From SZUA-309 sp965233675 (GTDB lineage: Bacteria; Pseudomonadota; Gammaproteobacteria; Pseudomonadales; Azotimanducaceae): a stretch of DNA of 64,000 nt. Positions 1 through 7,499 of the stretch are shown here, piece by piece; position 1 is the stretch's first letter; every line of letters begins with the position of its first letter. The translations under genes were made by a program, and so were the position numbers. The notes under the pieces were generated by a model. The model did not search any database. It saw only the letters and a list, made by a program, of their open reading frames with translations, and was not told the origin of the DNA. The stretch is from assembly GCA_965233675.1 (NCBI GenBank), contig OZ247498.1, forward strand, positions 4,774,001-4,838,000, in the 5' to 3' direction.

Positions 1-426
1 GCGCCTGCCATCCTCGAAAACCTGCAGCATCTCCACGTCATCGTGCAGCTCAACTTCTTCCTGGCCGCCCCGTTTGCTTTGCGACGCATTGCGGATGACG
101 CCCCTTCTTGCAGTCACCTGCCAGGCCGGGCGAGTGGCGTCGTCGTCGTGCAGTTCGAGATCGGGTTCGGAGAGGTGCGTGAGCGCCCGGGACTCGAAGT
201 GTTCGATGAGGGGTGAGCGAAGCAGGTAGCGGAGCGTGCCCGTTTTCCGGTAGTCGCGAATCACCGCATCTTCGATCAGCAGGTCCGGTTCCTCGCTTGG
301 CCTGAGTTCGGGCTGGGGCTCTGCTTCCGGCAGGGTTGGCTGAAAAAAGACCGCTGCGCCGATGATGAGGCTGCCGGCCAGTGCGATACCAATCAGATGC
401 GCGGTGCTGAGTGGCAGTCGATCCAT
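1..426 (-). CDS. lptC: LPS export protein LptC, C-terminus beyond window
   Basis: This is the N-terminal 142 codons of LptC, the bitopic inner-membrane protein that passes lipopolysaccharide from LptBFG to periplasmic LptA. One membrane segment is visible (about residues 8-29), followed by a periplasmic beta-rich stretch with the typical LEL-H-DD...W-V-A-RG-I pattern. The ATG at 424-426 is five bases after the kdsC stop. The order yrbG-kdsC-lptC matches the usual locus, where lptA and lptB would follow off the left edge. There is no stop inside the window, so the gene is partial. Identification rests on context plus the weak family pattern. Confidence 0.85.
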   Translation of the reverse strand, partial: MDRLPLSTAHLIGIALAGSLIIGAAVFFQPTLPEAEPQPELRPSEEPDLLIEDAVIRDYRKTGTLRYLLRSPLIEHFESRALTHLSEPDLELHDDDATRPAWQVTARRGVIRNASQSKRGGQEEVELHDDVEMLQVFEDGRR

Positions 427-431
427 CAGGA

Positions 432-944
432 TCAGTAGGGCCAGCTGCCCCGGGCACGGAGAATGAGCTCGGCGAGTTCCCTGGCCACGCCCTCGCCGCC
501 GGCGGCTTCGGTGATGTAGTCGGCGCGCGCCCGGACGGCGGGGTGGCCGTTCGGTACGCTGATGGAAAAACCGGCGAGATCAAACAGCACCAGATCGGCG
601 AGATCGTCACCCACGTGTGCGGTCGCCTCCAGCGGGATACCGAGTTGTTCGCAGAGGCTCTGAAAGGCCGGCCCTTTATCGTCGAGTCCCTGGGCGAGAT
701 GGCGAATGCCGAGTTCGCCGGCCCTTCTGGCCACCATGGGGGAATCCCGGCCGGTCAGTATGGCGATCTCTATACCTTCTGCGGCCAGCATCTTGATCGC
801 CGAGCCATCCTGAACGTTGAAGGCTTTGAGCTCACGGCCATCGTCGCTGTAGATGATGCGACCATCGGTCAGCACGCCATCCACATCGAAGGAAAGCAGG
901 CGGATGCGTCCAGCCGCAGCCCGGAGTCCTTCTGAGCGGGTCAT
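432..944 (-). CDS. kdsC: 3-deoxy-D-manno-octulosonate 8-phosphate phosphatase KdsC
   Basis: KdsC removes phosphate from Kdo-8-P in the pathway to the LPS inner-core sugar Kdo. It is a cytoplasmic HAD-family phosphatase without a cap domain, about 170 residues as expected. Visible motifs are FDVDGVLTDG (nucleophile D20, acid/base D22), the ILTGRDS loop and GDDLADL. The ATG at 942-944 was chosen because it forms an ATGA overlap with the yrbG stop and fits family length; an in-frame start 51 bases upstream would lie inside yrbG. The arabinose-5-phosphate isomerase gene kdsD, often found between yrbG and kdsC, is absent here. Confidence 0.93.
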   Translation of the reverse strand: MTRSEGLRAAAGRIRLLSFDVDGVLTDGRIIYSDDGRELKAFNVQDGSAIKMLAAEGIEIAILTGRDSPMVARRAGELGIRHLAQGLDDKGPAFQSLCEQLGIPLEATAHVGDDLADLVLFDLAGFSISVPNGHPAVRARADYITEAAGGEGVARELAELILRARGSWPY

Positions 945-1921
945 GGGGACGGCCAGGCGGAAGCCTGGTTCATCAGAAGCAGGTTGTAGCCGCACCAGGC
1001 CGCCAGCATCACCGCGCCTTCAAATCGCGTGATCACCGGCCGGGAGCCGATCGCGTAGGCGAACAGGGCCAGCAGCAGGGTGAGTGCCAGCATCATGCCG
1101 CAGTCCCGCCAGAGGGCCACGATGTCGATATCGGCGCCGCCGATCAGACCGGGAATGGCGAGCACGGCCAGAATATTGAGTATGTTCGAACCGACCACGT
1201 TGCCGATGGCGATGTCGGAATGGCCTTTGATGGCGGAGCCGACCGTGGCCGCGAGTTCCGGCAGGCTGGTGCCGACGGCGACGATGGTCAGGCCGATGAT
1301 GAGTTCGGAAACCCCGAGTGCTTCCGCGATTTCGGTCGCAGACCAGACCAGCACTTCTGCGCTGACCAGCAGAACCAGCAGGCCGGTGATCAGCCAGAAA
1401 ATGGCCTGGCCCATGGGCATCTGCTGCAACTCGTCCAGTTCCTCGTGAATGCTTTCGGACACTTCAACGCCCGCGGTCTGCTGATTCTTCATCAGCCGCC
1501 AGAGGATGAGCCCGAGTCCGCCGAGCAGGAGCACGCCGTCGAGGAGGGAGAGATAGAGATCGAACATCAGGATGAGGGCCAGCAGGGTCGCGCCCAGCAA
1601 CCAGGGCAGCTCCGCTTTCAACACCGTCTGAGAAAACGGCAACGGCGCGATCAATGCGGTGATACCGAGAACGAGGCCGATGTTGGCGATGTTCGAGCCG
1701 ATGGCGTTGCCGATGGCCAGCAGAGGCGTGCCTTCGATGGATGCTGTCACCGCCACCAGAATTTCCGGAGCGGACGTACCCACGGAGACCACGGTGAGCC
1801 CGATGAGCATCTTCGACACACCCAGGTGGTTTGCCGTGCTGGCCGCGCCGGACAGGAATTTGTCTGCGCTCCAGACCAGGGTGATGAAACCCAGAATCAG
1901 CGCCAGGATCAGAAACCACAT
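941..1921 (-). CDS. yrbG: Calcium/sodium antiporter, CaxA/YrbG family
   Basis: This is an inner-membrane cation/Ca2+ exchanger of 326 residues with about ten hydrophobic helices in two inverted halves. Each half carries the alpha-repeat signature: VGTSAPE with GNAIGSN in the first, VGTSLPE with GNVVGSN in the second. These acidic and asparagine residues bind the ions in the family. It is the first gene of the yrbG-kdsC-lptC operon and is divergent from mlaF across a 175-bp gap, as in many gammaproteobacteria. The physiological substrate is uncertain; K+-independent Na+/Ca2+ exchange is the usual annotation. Confidence 0.9.
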   Translation of the reverse strand: MWFLILALILGFITLVWSADKFLSGAASTANHLGVSKMLIGLTVVSVGTSAPEILVAVTASIEGTPLLAIGNAIGSNIANIGLVLGITALIAPLPFSQTVLKAELPWLLGATLLALILMFDLYLSLLDGVLLLGGLGLILWRLMKNQQTAGVEVSESIHEELDELQQMPMGQAIFWLITGLLVLLVSAEVLVWSATEIAEALGVSELIIGLTIVAVGTSLPELAATVGSAIKGHSDIAIGNVVGSNILNILAVLAIPGLIGGADIDIVALWRDCGMMLALTLLLALFAYAIGSRPVITRFEGAVMLAAWCGYNLLLMNQASAWPSP

Positions 1922-2040
1922 AAGTCAGTGCACGGTCGAATTGTCAGTTAGATGGATCAATCGGTCACTCTTGTGATGGGTCATTTGGAAGACGGCCAGT
2001 TTTTCTAACGATGTTCGTGTTTCGAATGGTAACAGTGCCG

Positions 2041-2068
2041 GTTTTCCAAATCAGCGGGGTGTTATAGT
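2041..2068 (+). promoter_or_regulatory. Possible sigma-70 promoter of the mla operon
   Basis: A good -10 match, TATAGT, lies at 2063-2068, about 30 bases before the mlaF start. The best upstream hexamer at 16-base spacing (GTTTTC, 2041-2046) is a poor -35. It is the only plausible promoter in the yrbG/mlaF intergenic region for the plus strand, so the call rests mainly on position. Confidence 0.3.
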
Positions 2069-2096
2069 TGCGGGTCGTTCACGAGGCAACCGGTAA

Positions 2097-2942
2097 ATGA
2101 CCGAATCGACAATCGGCCAGGCGGTTGAGACCCCCCCTCGAGAGCCGTTGATCGAGATCGAGAACCTGACTTTTCGACGTGGTGATCGGCTGATCTTCGA
2201 TGGTCTCAACATGGTGGTGGCGGCCGGAAAAATTACTGCCCTGATGGGACCGAGCGGCTGTGGGAAGACCACGTTGCTGCGGATCATTGGTGGCCAGCTG
2301 AAACCCGAATCCGGTTCCGTCCGGGTGCGGGGACAGGACGTGGTGGGTCTGAAGCGGGCCGATCTGCTCGATTTGCGCAAAGACATCGGCATGCTGTTCC
2401 AGTCGTCGGCTCTGTTCACCGATCTTTCGGTGTACGAAAACGTCGCCTTTCCCCTGCGCGAGCACACCGACCTGCCGGAAGATGCCATCCGGGATCTGGT
2501 GCTGATCAAATTGAATGCGGTGGGATTGCGCGGTGCCCGGGACCTCATGCCCAGTCAGTTGTCGGGTGGCATGGCTCGGCGGGTGGCGCTGGCCAGAGCG
2601 ATTGCGCTGGACCCCTGCCTGCTCATGTATGACGAGCCGTTCACCGGTCAGGATCCGATTTCCATGGGTGTGGTGGTTTCCCTGATCAAGCGCCTCAACT
2701 CGGCGCTCGGTGCGACCAGCCTGCTCGTTTCCCACGACATCCATGAAACTGCGGGCATTTCGGACGAGATCTACATTCTCGACTCGGGCAAGGTGGTGGC
2801 TGGGGGTGAGCCCGCCGCGCTGGCCAATCACGAGTCCGACCGGGTGCGGCAGTTCATTACCGGCTCGCCGGATGGACCGGTGCCGTTCCATTATCCGGCG
2901 GACGATCTCGCTTTCGATCTGCTTGGTGTGGGTGTGCCGTGA
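2097..2942 (+). CDS. mlaF: Phospholipid transport ABC ATPase MlaF
   Basis: MlaF is the ATPase of the MlaFEDB complex that moves phospholipids between inner membrane and MlaC to keep the outer membrane asymmetric. The 281-residue protein has Walker A GPSGCGKT at 51-58, ABC signature LSGGM near 155-159, and Walker B LLMYDE ending at E180. The extended C-terminus (QFITGSPDGPVPFHYP) is typical of MlaF and contacts MlaB in known structures. It opens the operon mlaFEDCB-ibaG-murA, and mlaE starts four bases before its stop, suggesting translational coupling. Confidence 0.96.
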   Translation: MTESTIGQAVETPPREPLIEIENLTFRRGDRLIFDGLNMVVAAGKITALMGPSGCGKTTLLRIIGGQLKPESGSVRVRGQDVVGLKRADLLDLRKDIGMLFQSSALFTDLSVYENVAFPLREHTDLPEDAIRDLVLIKLNAVGLRGARDLMPSQLSGGMARRVALARAIALDPCLLMYDEPFTGQDPISMGVVVSLIKRLNSALGATSLLVSHDIHETAGISDEIYILDSGKVVAGGEPAALANHESDRVRQFITGSPDGPVPFHYPADDLAFDLLGVGVP

Positions 2943-3721
2943 TTGATTTCGTGCGCAGTCTGGGGGATCGCAGCCTGGAGCGTCTGGCCAGTCTCGGCAG
3001 GGCAACGATCATGTGGCTGACGGCGCTGTGGGGTCTGCCGCGACTTTCGGACCTGTCCCTGGTCGTCCGTCAGATCTACAACGTCGGTGTGCTGTCACTG
3101 ATCATCATCGTGCTTTCGGCGTTCTCCATTGGCGCGGTGATTGCGCTGCAGTTCTACACGCAACTGGCCCGGTTCGGTGCGGAAGATGCGGTCGGCCTCG
3201 GGCTGGCGCTCGTTCTTCTGCGGGAACTGGGGCCGGTGGTGACCGGGCTGCTGTTCGCCGGCCGGGCGGGCTCCGCGGTAACCGCGGAAATCGGTCTGAT
3301 GAAATCCAGCGAACAGCTTTCGAGCATGGAAATGATGGGCGTGGACCCGCTGCGGCGCATTGTTGCACCCCGGCTCTGGGCCGGCGTCATCAGCCTGCCT
3401 CTGTTGACCGCGGTGTTCAATGTGGTGGCGATCTATGGCGGCATGGTGGTTGCGGTGGAGTGGCTCGGCTCGGATGTCGGCTCGTTCTGGTCCGGCATGC
3501 AGGACGGCGTGGAACTCTGGAACGATGTGGGCAAGGGCATGGTCAAAAGTGTGATTTTTGCCGTCGTGGTCACCTGGATCGCCGTTTTCCAGGGCTATGA
3601 CACGGAGCCGACGCCGGAAGGGATCGGGCTGGCGACCACACGCACGGTGGTCACCTCTTCTGTGATGATCCTGGCCATAGACTTCATATTGACTCTCAGC
3701 ATGTACGGAGAATTCAAATAA
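2939..3721 (+). CDS. mlaE: Phospholipid transport permease MlaE
   Basis: MlaE is the membrane permease of the Mla transporter, a MlaE/YrbE-family protein of 260 residues with about five membrane helices and an amphipathic N-terminal helix. The family core LLRELGPVVTGLLFAGRAGSA is seen near residues 94-113, followed by E-M-MGVDPLRRIVAPR. It starts with GTG inside the mlaF stop (GTGA) and its TAA shares one base with the mlaD ATG. Its length and segment spacing are normal for the family. Confidence 0.96.
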   Translation: MIDFVRSLGDRSLERLASLGRATIMWLTALWGLPRLSDLSLVVRQIYNVGVLSLIIIVLSAFSIGAVIALQFYTQLARFGAEDAVGLGLALVLLRELGPVVTGLLFAGRAGSAVTAEIGLMKSSEQLSSMEMMGVDPLRRIVAPRLWAGVISLPLLTAVFNVVAIYGGMVVAVEWLGSDVGSFWSGMQDGVELWNDVGKGMVKSVIFAVVVTWIAVFQGYDTEPTPEGIGLATTRTVVTSSVMILAIDFILTLSMYGEFK

Positions 3722-4179
3722 TGCGCATGCGAACTGTTGAAATCAGCGTTGGTGCCTTTGTGCTCGCGGGTGCCCTGGCGCTGACGTTCCTGGCCGTGAA
3801 GGTCAGTGGCGTAACCCTCACCCGGAGCAGCGACACCTACATCGTGCAGGCCCGCTTTGATGATGTGGCCGGCCTGAGACCGAGGGCCAAGGTGAGTATG
3901 GCGGGTGTCACCGTCGGCCGGGTCTCGGATATCGAGGTGGATATGGAATACGGTGAGGCAGTGGTGTCCCTGGAGATTCAGGGGCCACCGGGCAATCTGT
4001 CCCTGGATACGGGTGCTCAGATTCTGACCGAAGGTATACTCGGCGCCCGCTACGTGAGCCTGATGCCCGGCGCCGATGAAGACACCCTGGCGGACGGCGA
4101 TTTCATTGAGGAAACCCAGGGGGCTCTGGTGCTCGAAAACCTGGTCGGCGATCTCATCACCCGCCTCGGTTCGTCCTGA
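3721..4179 (+). CDS. mlaD: MCE-domain phospholipid-binding protein MlaD
   Basis: MlaD is anchored in the inner membrane and forms the hexameric periplasmic ring through which phospholipids pass to or from MlaC. The protein has 152 residues: one N-terminal membrane helix (about 6-27), then a single MCE domain (about 38-115) containing ARFDDVAGLRPRAKVSMAGV, then a short C-terminal helix that in homologues lines the pore. It is encoded between mlaE and mlaC with a 1-base overlap upstream and 14 bases downstream. Confidence 0.95.
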   Translation: MRMRTVEISVGAFVLAGALALTFLAVKVSGVTLTRSSDTYIVQARFDDVAGLRPRAKVSMAGVTVGRVSDIEVDMEYGEAVVSLEIQGPPGNLSLDTGAQILTEGILGARYVSLMPGADEDTLADGDFIEETQGALVLENLVGDLITRLGSS

Positions 4180-4193
4180 CGGAGATTTTTCTG

Positions 4194-4943
4194 ATGATAC
4201 TGACTGCCCAAAGCACGCTGAATGGCCGCAGAATGAGCGGCGTATTCCGACCACTCACCCGGCTGCGCCTGCTGGCCCTCCTGCTGGTGTTGCCCGCCAT
4301 GAGCACGTCGGCCCAGATCCGCGAGGCCGAAGACCTGGTGGAGACGACGACGGCCGAGATGCTCGTGCTGATCGACGAAGCGAAGGCCTATGCGGATGAG
4401 GACCCGGAGCGGTTCTATGTGGAGGTGGAAGCACTGTTGAGCCCGGTCATCGATTTTCCGCGCTTTGCCCGCAGCGTCATGGCCGCATATTACAAACGCG
4501 CCACCGCGGAACAGCGCGCCCGGTTCGCGGACGGGTTCAAGTGGAGTCTGGTGCGCACCTATGCACTGGCCCTGACCGAGTTCAATGATGGCGGCGTGGC
4601 CATCATTCCATCGGATCGTCCGCCCAAGCGACCGGACCGGGCCAGCGTCAAGCAGGAGATCCGTTCCGAAGGCGAGATCTACCCGGTGATCTACTCTATG
4701 GCCCGGAACAAAGAAGGTGAGTGGCGGGTGATGAACATCATCATCAACGGGATCAACATGGGCCTCACCTATCGCAACCAGTTCGCCAGCGCGGTGAAGG
4801 ATCCGGCGTATGGCGGCGACATGGACCGGGCCATCGATGGGTGGGTAGCGTCGCTTGGTGCGATCGACACCGGCAATGGCTCTGCCGATGGGACGGGCAA
4901 AACCGTCAGTTCCCCGACTGCCGTGTCCGCGTCGGATGCCTGA
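4194..4943 (+). CDS. mlaC: Periplasmic phospholipid shuttle MlaC
   Basis: MlaC is the soluble periplasmic carrier that ferries phospholipid between MlaD and the outer-membrane MlaA-porin complex. The 249-residue precursor has a signal peptide: basic PLTRLRLLALLLVLP followed by an STSAQ cleavage region near residue 40. The mature part has the Tol_tartrate/MlaC pattern, e.g. FPRFARSVMAAYYKRAT. A GGAG about ten bases before ATG 4194 supports that start; an internal ATG at 4233 would give a more ordinary signal-peptide length and remains possible. mlaA is not in this window. Confidence 0.92.
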   Translation: MILTAQSTLNGRRMSGVFRPLTRLRLLALLLVLPAMSTSAQIREAEDLVETTTAEMLVLIDEAKAYADEDPERFYVEVEALLSPVIDFPRFARSVMAAYYKRATAEQRARFADGFKWSLVRTYALALTEFNDGGVAIIPSDRPPKRPDRASVKQEIRSEGEIYPVIYSMARNKEGEWRVMNIIINGINMGLTYRNQFASAVKDPAYGGDMDRAIDGWVASLGAIDTGNGSADGTGKTVSSPTAVSASDA

Positions 4944-4957
4944 GTAGTGGCGCTCTG

Positions 4958-5308
4958 ATGGCCTATCGACTGCCAGCCGAGGTGAACTTCGCCAACCTGG
5001 TGAGCCTGCGCGATGCCGGCCAGCAGCATATCGATGCGGCCGACGATTCAACCGGGGTGGCGGAGTTCGATCTGGCGGGCCTGGTGGGCGCCGGATCCGC
5101 GGTGGTGGCGTTGTTGATTGCCTGGTTTCGTTATGGCCACGCTCATGGCAAGGTGGTGCGCTTTCTGCAGGTGCCGGCACCCATCATGAACATCATCGAA
5201 GTCAGCGATCTCGCCGACATTCTGCCTATTGCTGATCTGCCCGGTGCTGAAAAGGCCGAAGCAGCTGAAGCGTCTGACGAGACAGAAGCGTCCCGGGAGG
5301 GCGTATGA
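4958..5308 (+). CDS. mlaB: STAS-domain Mla subunit MlaB
   Basis: MlaB is the small cytoplasmic STAS protein that binds MlaF and is needed for Mla ATPase activity. This one has 116 residues; the STAS fold spans about 8-95, and a Glu/Ala-rich tail (EKAEAAEASDETEAS) follows. The ATG at 4958 is 14 bases after the mlaC stop. In the segment where STAS proteins usually carry a conserved DSAG/DSSG-type turn, this sequence reads LVGAGSAVVALL, so the acidic residue is absent. Identification is by position in the operon and the hydrophobic pattern. Confidence 0.82.
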   Translation: MAYRLPAEVNFANLVSLRDAGQQHIDAADDSTGVAEFDLAGLVGAGSAVVALLIAWFRYGHAHGKVVRFLQVPAPIMNIIEVSDLADILPIADLPGAEKAEAAEASDETEASREGV

Positions 5309-5526
5309 ACGACGCCATCATTCAGGCGGTTACCCAGGGCATCGAGCATGCTGAAGTCGACGTGGTGCTCGACGGCAATCGGGCGCTGATCACCGTGGTC
5401 AGTCCGGTATTCGAGGGCCTTTCCCGGGTGCAGAAGCAGCAGAAGGTCTACGCCTGTATCGATGCCTTTATCCAGGATGGCAGTCTGCACGCGGTGACGA
5501 TTCGAGCGCAGACCCCGGACGATTGA
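5305..5526 (+). CDS. ibaG: BolA-family protein IbaG/YrbA
   Basis: A 73-residue BolA-family protein. Such proteins pair with monothiol glutaredoxins in Fe-S handling; IbaG is the paralogue always found between mla and murA. The beta-alpha core includes VVSPVFEGLSRVQKQQKVYACI, where the conserved helix-turn F-G-S-V-Q-Q-Y pattern is recognisable, and it ends with HAVTIRAQTP. The ATG overlaps the mlaB stop by four bases, and murA follows after six bases. It is slightly shorter than the E. coli protein (84 residues). Confidence 0.9.
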   Translation: MNDAIIQAVTQGIEHAEVDVVLDGNRALITVVSPVFEGLSRVQKQQKVYACIDAFIQDGSLHAVTIRAQTPDD

Positions 5527-5532
5527 GCCGAC

Positions 5533-6795
5533 ATGGACAAGCTCCTCATCACCGGCGGTAAGACCCTTTCCGGGAGTCTCAGGGTTTCCGGTGCCAAGAA
5601 TTCCGCTCTGAAGATCCTTGCAGGCACCCTGCTGACCGAGGACCCGGTCAGTGTGGGCAATGTGCCGCACCTGCACGATGTGACCACGATGATCGAACTG
5701 CTCGGCTGTCTCGGTGCCGATGTGGTGGTGGATGAGAAGATGCGGGTGGAAGTTGCTGCCCGTGAACTCAAATCCCTGAAAGCACCTTACGAGCTGGTGA
5801 AGACCATGCGTGCCTCCTTCGTGGTGCTCGGTCCGCTGCTGGCCCGGTTCGGCGAGGCGGAAGTATCCCTGCCCGGCGGCTGTGCGATCGGGGCCAGACC
5901 GGTAGATCAGCATCTGAAAGGCCTGGAAGCGCTCGGTGCCTCCATCAGCGTGGAGGAAGGCTATGTGCGGGCGAGCAACGAAGGGCGTCTCAAAGGCGCC
6001 GATGTGACCTTCGATCTGGTCACTGTGGGCGGTACGGAAAACGTGCTCATGGCGGCAACCCTGGCCGAGGGGACCACCCGGATCATGAACGCGGCGCGCG
6101 AGCCGGAAATCGTCGACCTCGCCAACTTTCTCAATGCCATGGGTGCGCGGGTAAGCGGTCAGGGCACGTCCACCATCGTCGTCGAAGGCGTGCCGGAACT
6201 GCATGGCTGCGACTTCGATGTGATGCCAGACAGGGTGGAGGCAGGCACCTATCTGATTGCTGCGGCCGCGACCGGGGGCCAGGTGACACTGACGGATGCC
6301 GCCCCCGAAACGCTCACCGCGGTGCTGGAAAAGCTGACCGAGTCCGGTGCGGAGATCCATTGCACCGAAACCACGGTGAGCCTGGATATGCACGGAAAAC
6401 GTCCGATTGCCGTGGACATAGAGACGGATGTTTATCCCGGCTTTCCCACCGACATGCAGGCACAATATCTGGCCATGAATGCGGTGGCGGATGGCACCAG
6501 CCGGGTGACGGAGACCATCTTCGAGAATCGCTTCATGCACGTGCAGGAGATCAATCGGCTTGGGGCCAGCATCGAGCTGGAAAATGCCTCCACCGCAATC
6601 ATTCACGGGGTGGAACGGCTGAAGGCGGCCCCGGTGATGGCGACGGATCTGAGAGCGTCTTTCAGTCTGGTGGTGGCCGCGCTGGTGGCCGAAGGCACGA
6701 CGCTCATCGATCGCATCTACCACATCGATCGTGGCTACGAGACCATAGAAGAGAAGCTGCAGCTGCTTGGTGCAGACGTGCAGCGGGTGCGCTGA
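5533..6795 (+). CDS. murA: UDP-N-acetylglucosamine 1-carboxyvinyltransferase MurA
   Basis: MurA transfers enolpyruvate from PEP to UDP-GlcNAc, the first committed step of peptidoglycan synthesis, in the cytoplasm. The 420-residue length is typical. K22 lies in SGAKNSA, and the fosfomycin-target cysteine C117 lies in GGCAIGARPVDQHL, so fosfomycin sensitivity of the enzyme is expected. Both pseudo-symmetric EPSP-synthase-like domains are complete. It sits at the end of the mla operon, and hisG follows after 53 bases. Confidence 0.97.
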   Translation: MDKLLITGGKTLSGSLRVSGAKNSALKILAGTLLTEDPVSVGNVPHLHDVTTMIELLGCLGADVVVDEKMRVEVAARELKSLKAPYELVKTMRASFVVLGPLLARFGEAEVSLPGGCAIGARPVDQHLKGLEALGASISVEEGYVRASNEGRLKGADVTFDLVTVGGTENVLMAATLAEGTTRIMNAAREPEIVDLANFLNAMGARVSGQGTSTIVVEGVPELHGCDFDVMPDRVEAGTYLIAAAATGGQVTLTDAAPETLTAVLEKLTESGAEIHCTETTVSLDMHGKRPIAVDIETDVYPGFPTDMQAQYLAMNAVADGTSRVTETIFENRFMHVQEINRLGASIELENASTAIIHGVERLKAAPVMATDLRASFSLVVAALVAEGTTLIDRIYHIDRGYETIEEKLQLLGADVQRVR

Positions 6796-6848
6796 AGCCG
6801 AGTCGGTCACCCCTTCGAGAATCAACTTTTCAGGCATCAGATAAAACA

Positions 6849-7499
6849 ATGGGACTGACAATCGCTCTGAACCGGGGCCGGATTCTGGCCGAGGTGCTGC
6901 CCATGCTGCAGCAGGCTGGTATTGAACCTTCCGAAGACCCGGAATCCAGCCGCAAGCTCATTTTCGAAAGCCGCACGGGCGGTCATCGCCTGGTCGTGAT
7001 GCGGGGCTCGGATGTGCCCACCTACGTGGAATATGGCGCGGCGGACGTGGGGGTGACCGGTAAGGACACCATCATGGAATACGGCGGTGGCGCACACTTT
7101 TACGAACGGCTCGATCTCGGGATTGGCCGTTGCCGCCTGATGACGGCCGCGCCGGTGGGGAGTGATCTGGCCGAAGGCCGGGACGTGCGCGGACCCATCC
7201 GGGTGGCCACCAAATTTGTGAACGTGGCCCGTCGTTATTTCGAAGGACAGGGTCGGCAGGTGACGCTGATTCCCCTCTCGGGCGCCATGGAAATAGCACC
7301 GCTCATGGATCTGGCCGATTGCATCGTCGACATCGTCGATACAGGTAATACGCTGAAGGCCAATGGCCTGGTTGCGCTTGAAACCATCGCGGACATCTCT
7401 TCCCGGGTGATCGTGAACCGGGCCTCCATGAAGACCCGCTTCGATGACGTGCAGGCACTGCTGACGGTGCTGGCCGGCACAACGGGATCGGGCGACTGA
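6849..7499 (+). CDS. hisG: ATP phosphoribosyltransferase HisG, short form
   Basis: HisG condenses ATP and PRPP in the first step of histidine biosynthesis. At 216 residues it lacks the C-terminal regulatory ACT-like domain and so belongs to the short-form class, which needs the HisRS-like subunit HisZ (not in this window). The N-terminal MGLTIALNRGRIL, the YGAADVGVTGKD loop and the PRPP-binding segment IVDIVDTGNTLKANGL are visible. The murA-hisG-hisD order is shared with Pseudomonas. The TGA overlaps the hisD ATG by one base. Confidence 0.96.
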   Translation: MGLTIALNRGRILAEVLPMLQQAGIEPSEDPESSRKLIFESRTGGHRLVVMRGSDVPTYVEYGAADVGVTGKDTIMEYGGGAHFYERLDLGIGRCRLMTAAPVGSDLAEGRDVRGPIRVATKFVNVARRYFEGQGRQVTLIPLSGAMEIAPLMDLADCIVDIVDTGNTLKANGLVALETIADISSRVIVNRASMKTRFDDVQALLTVLAGTTGSGD

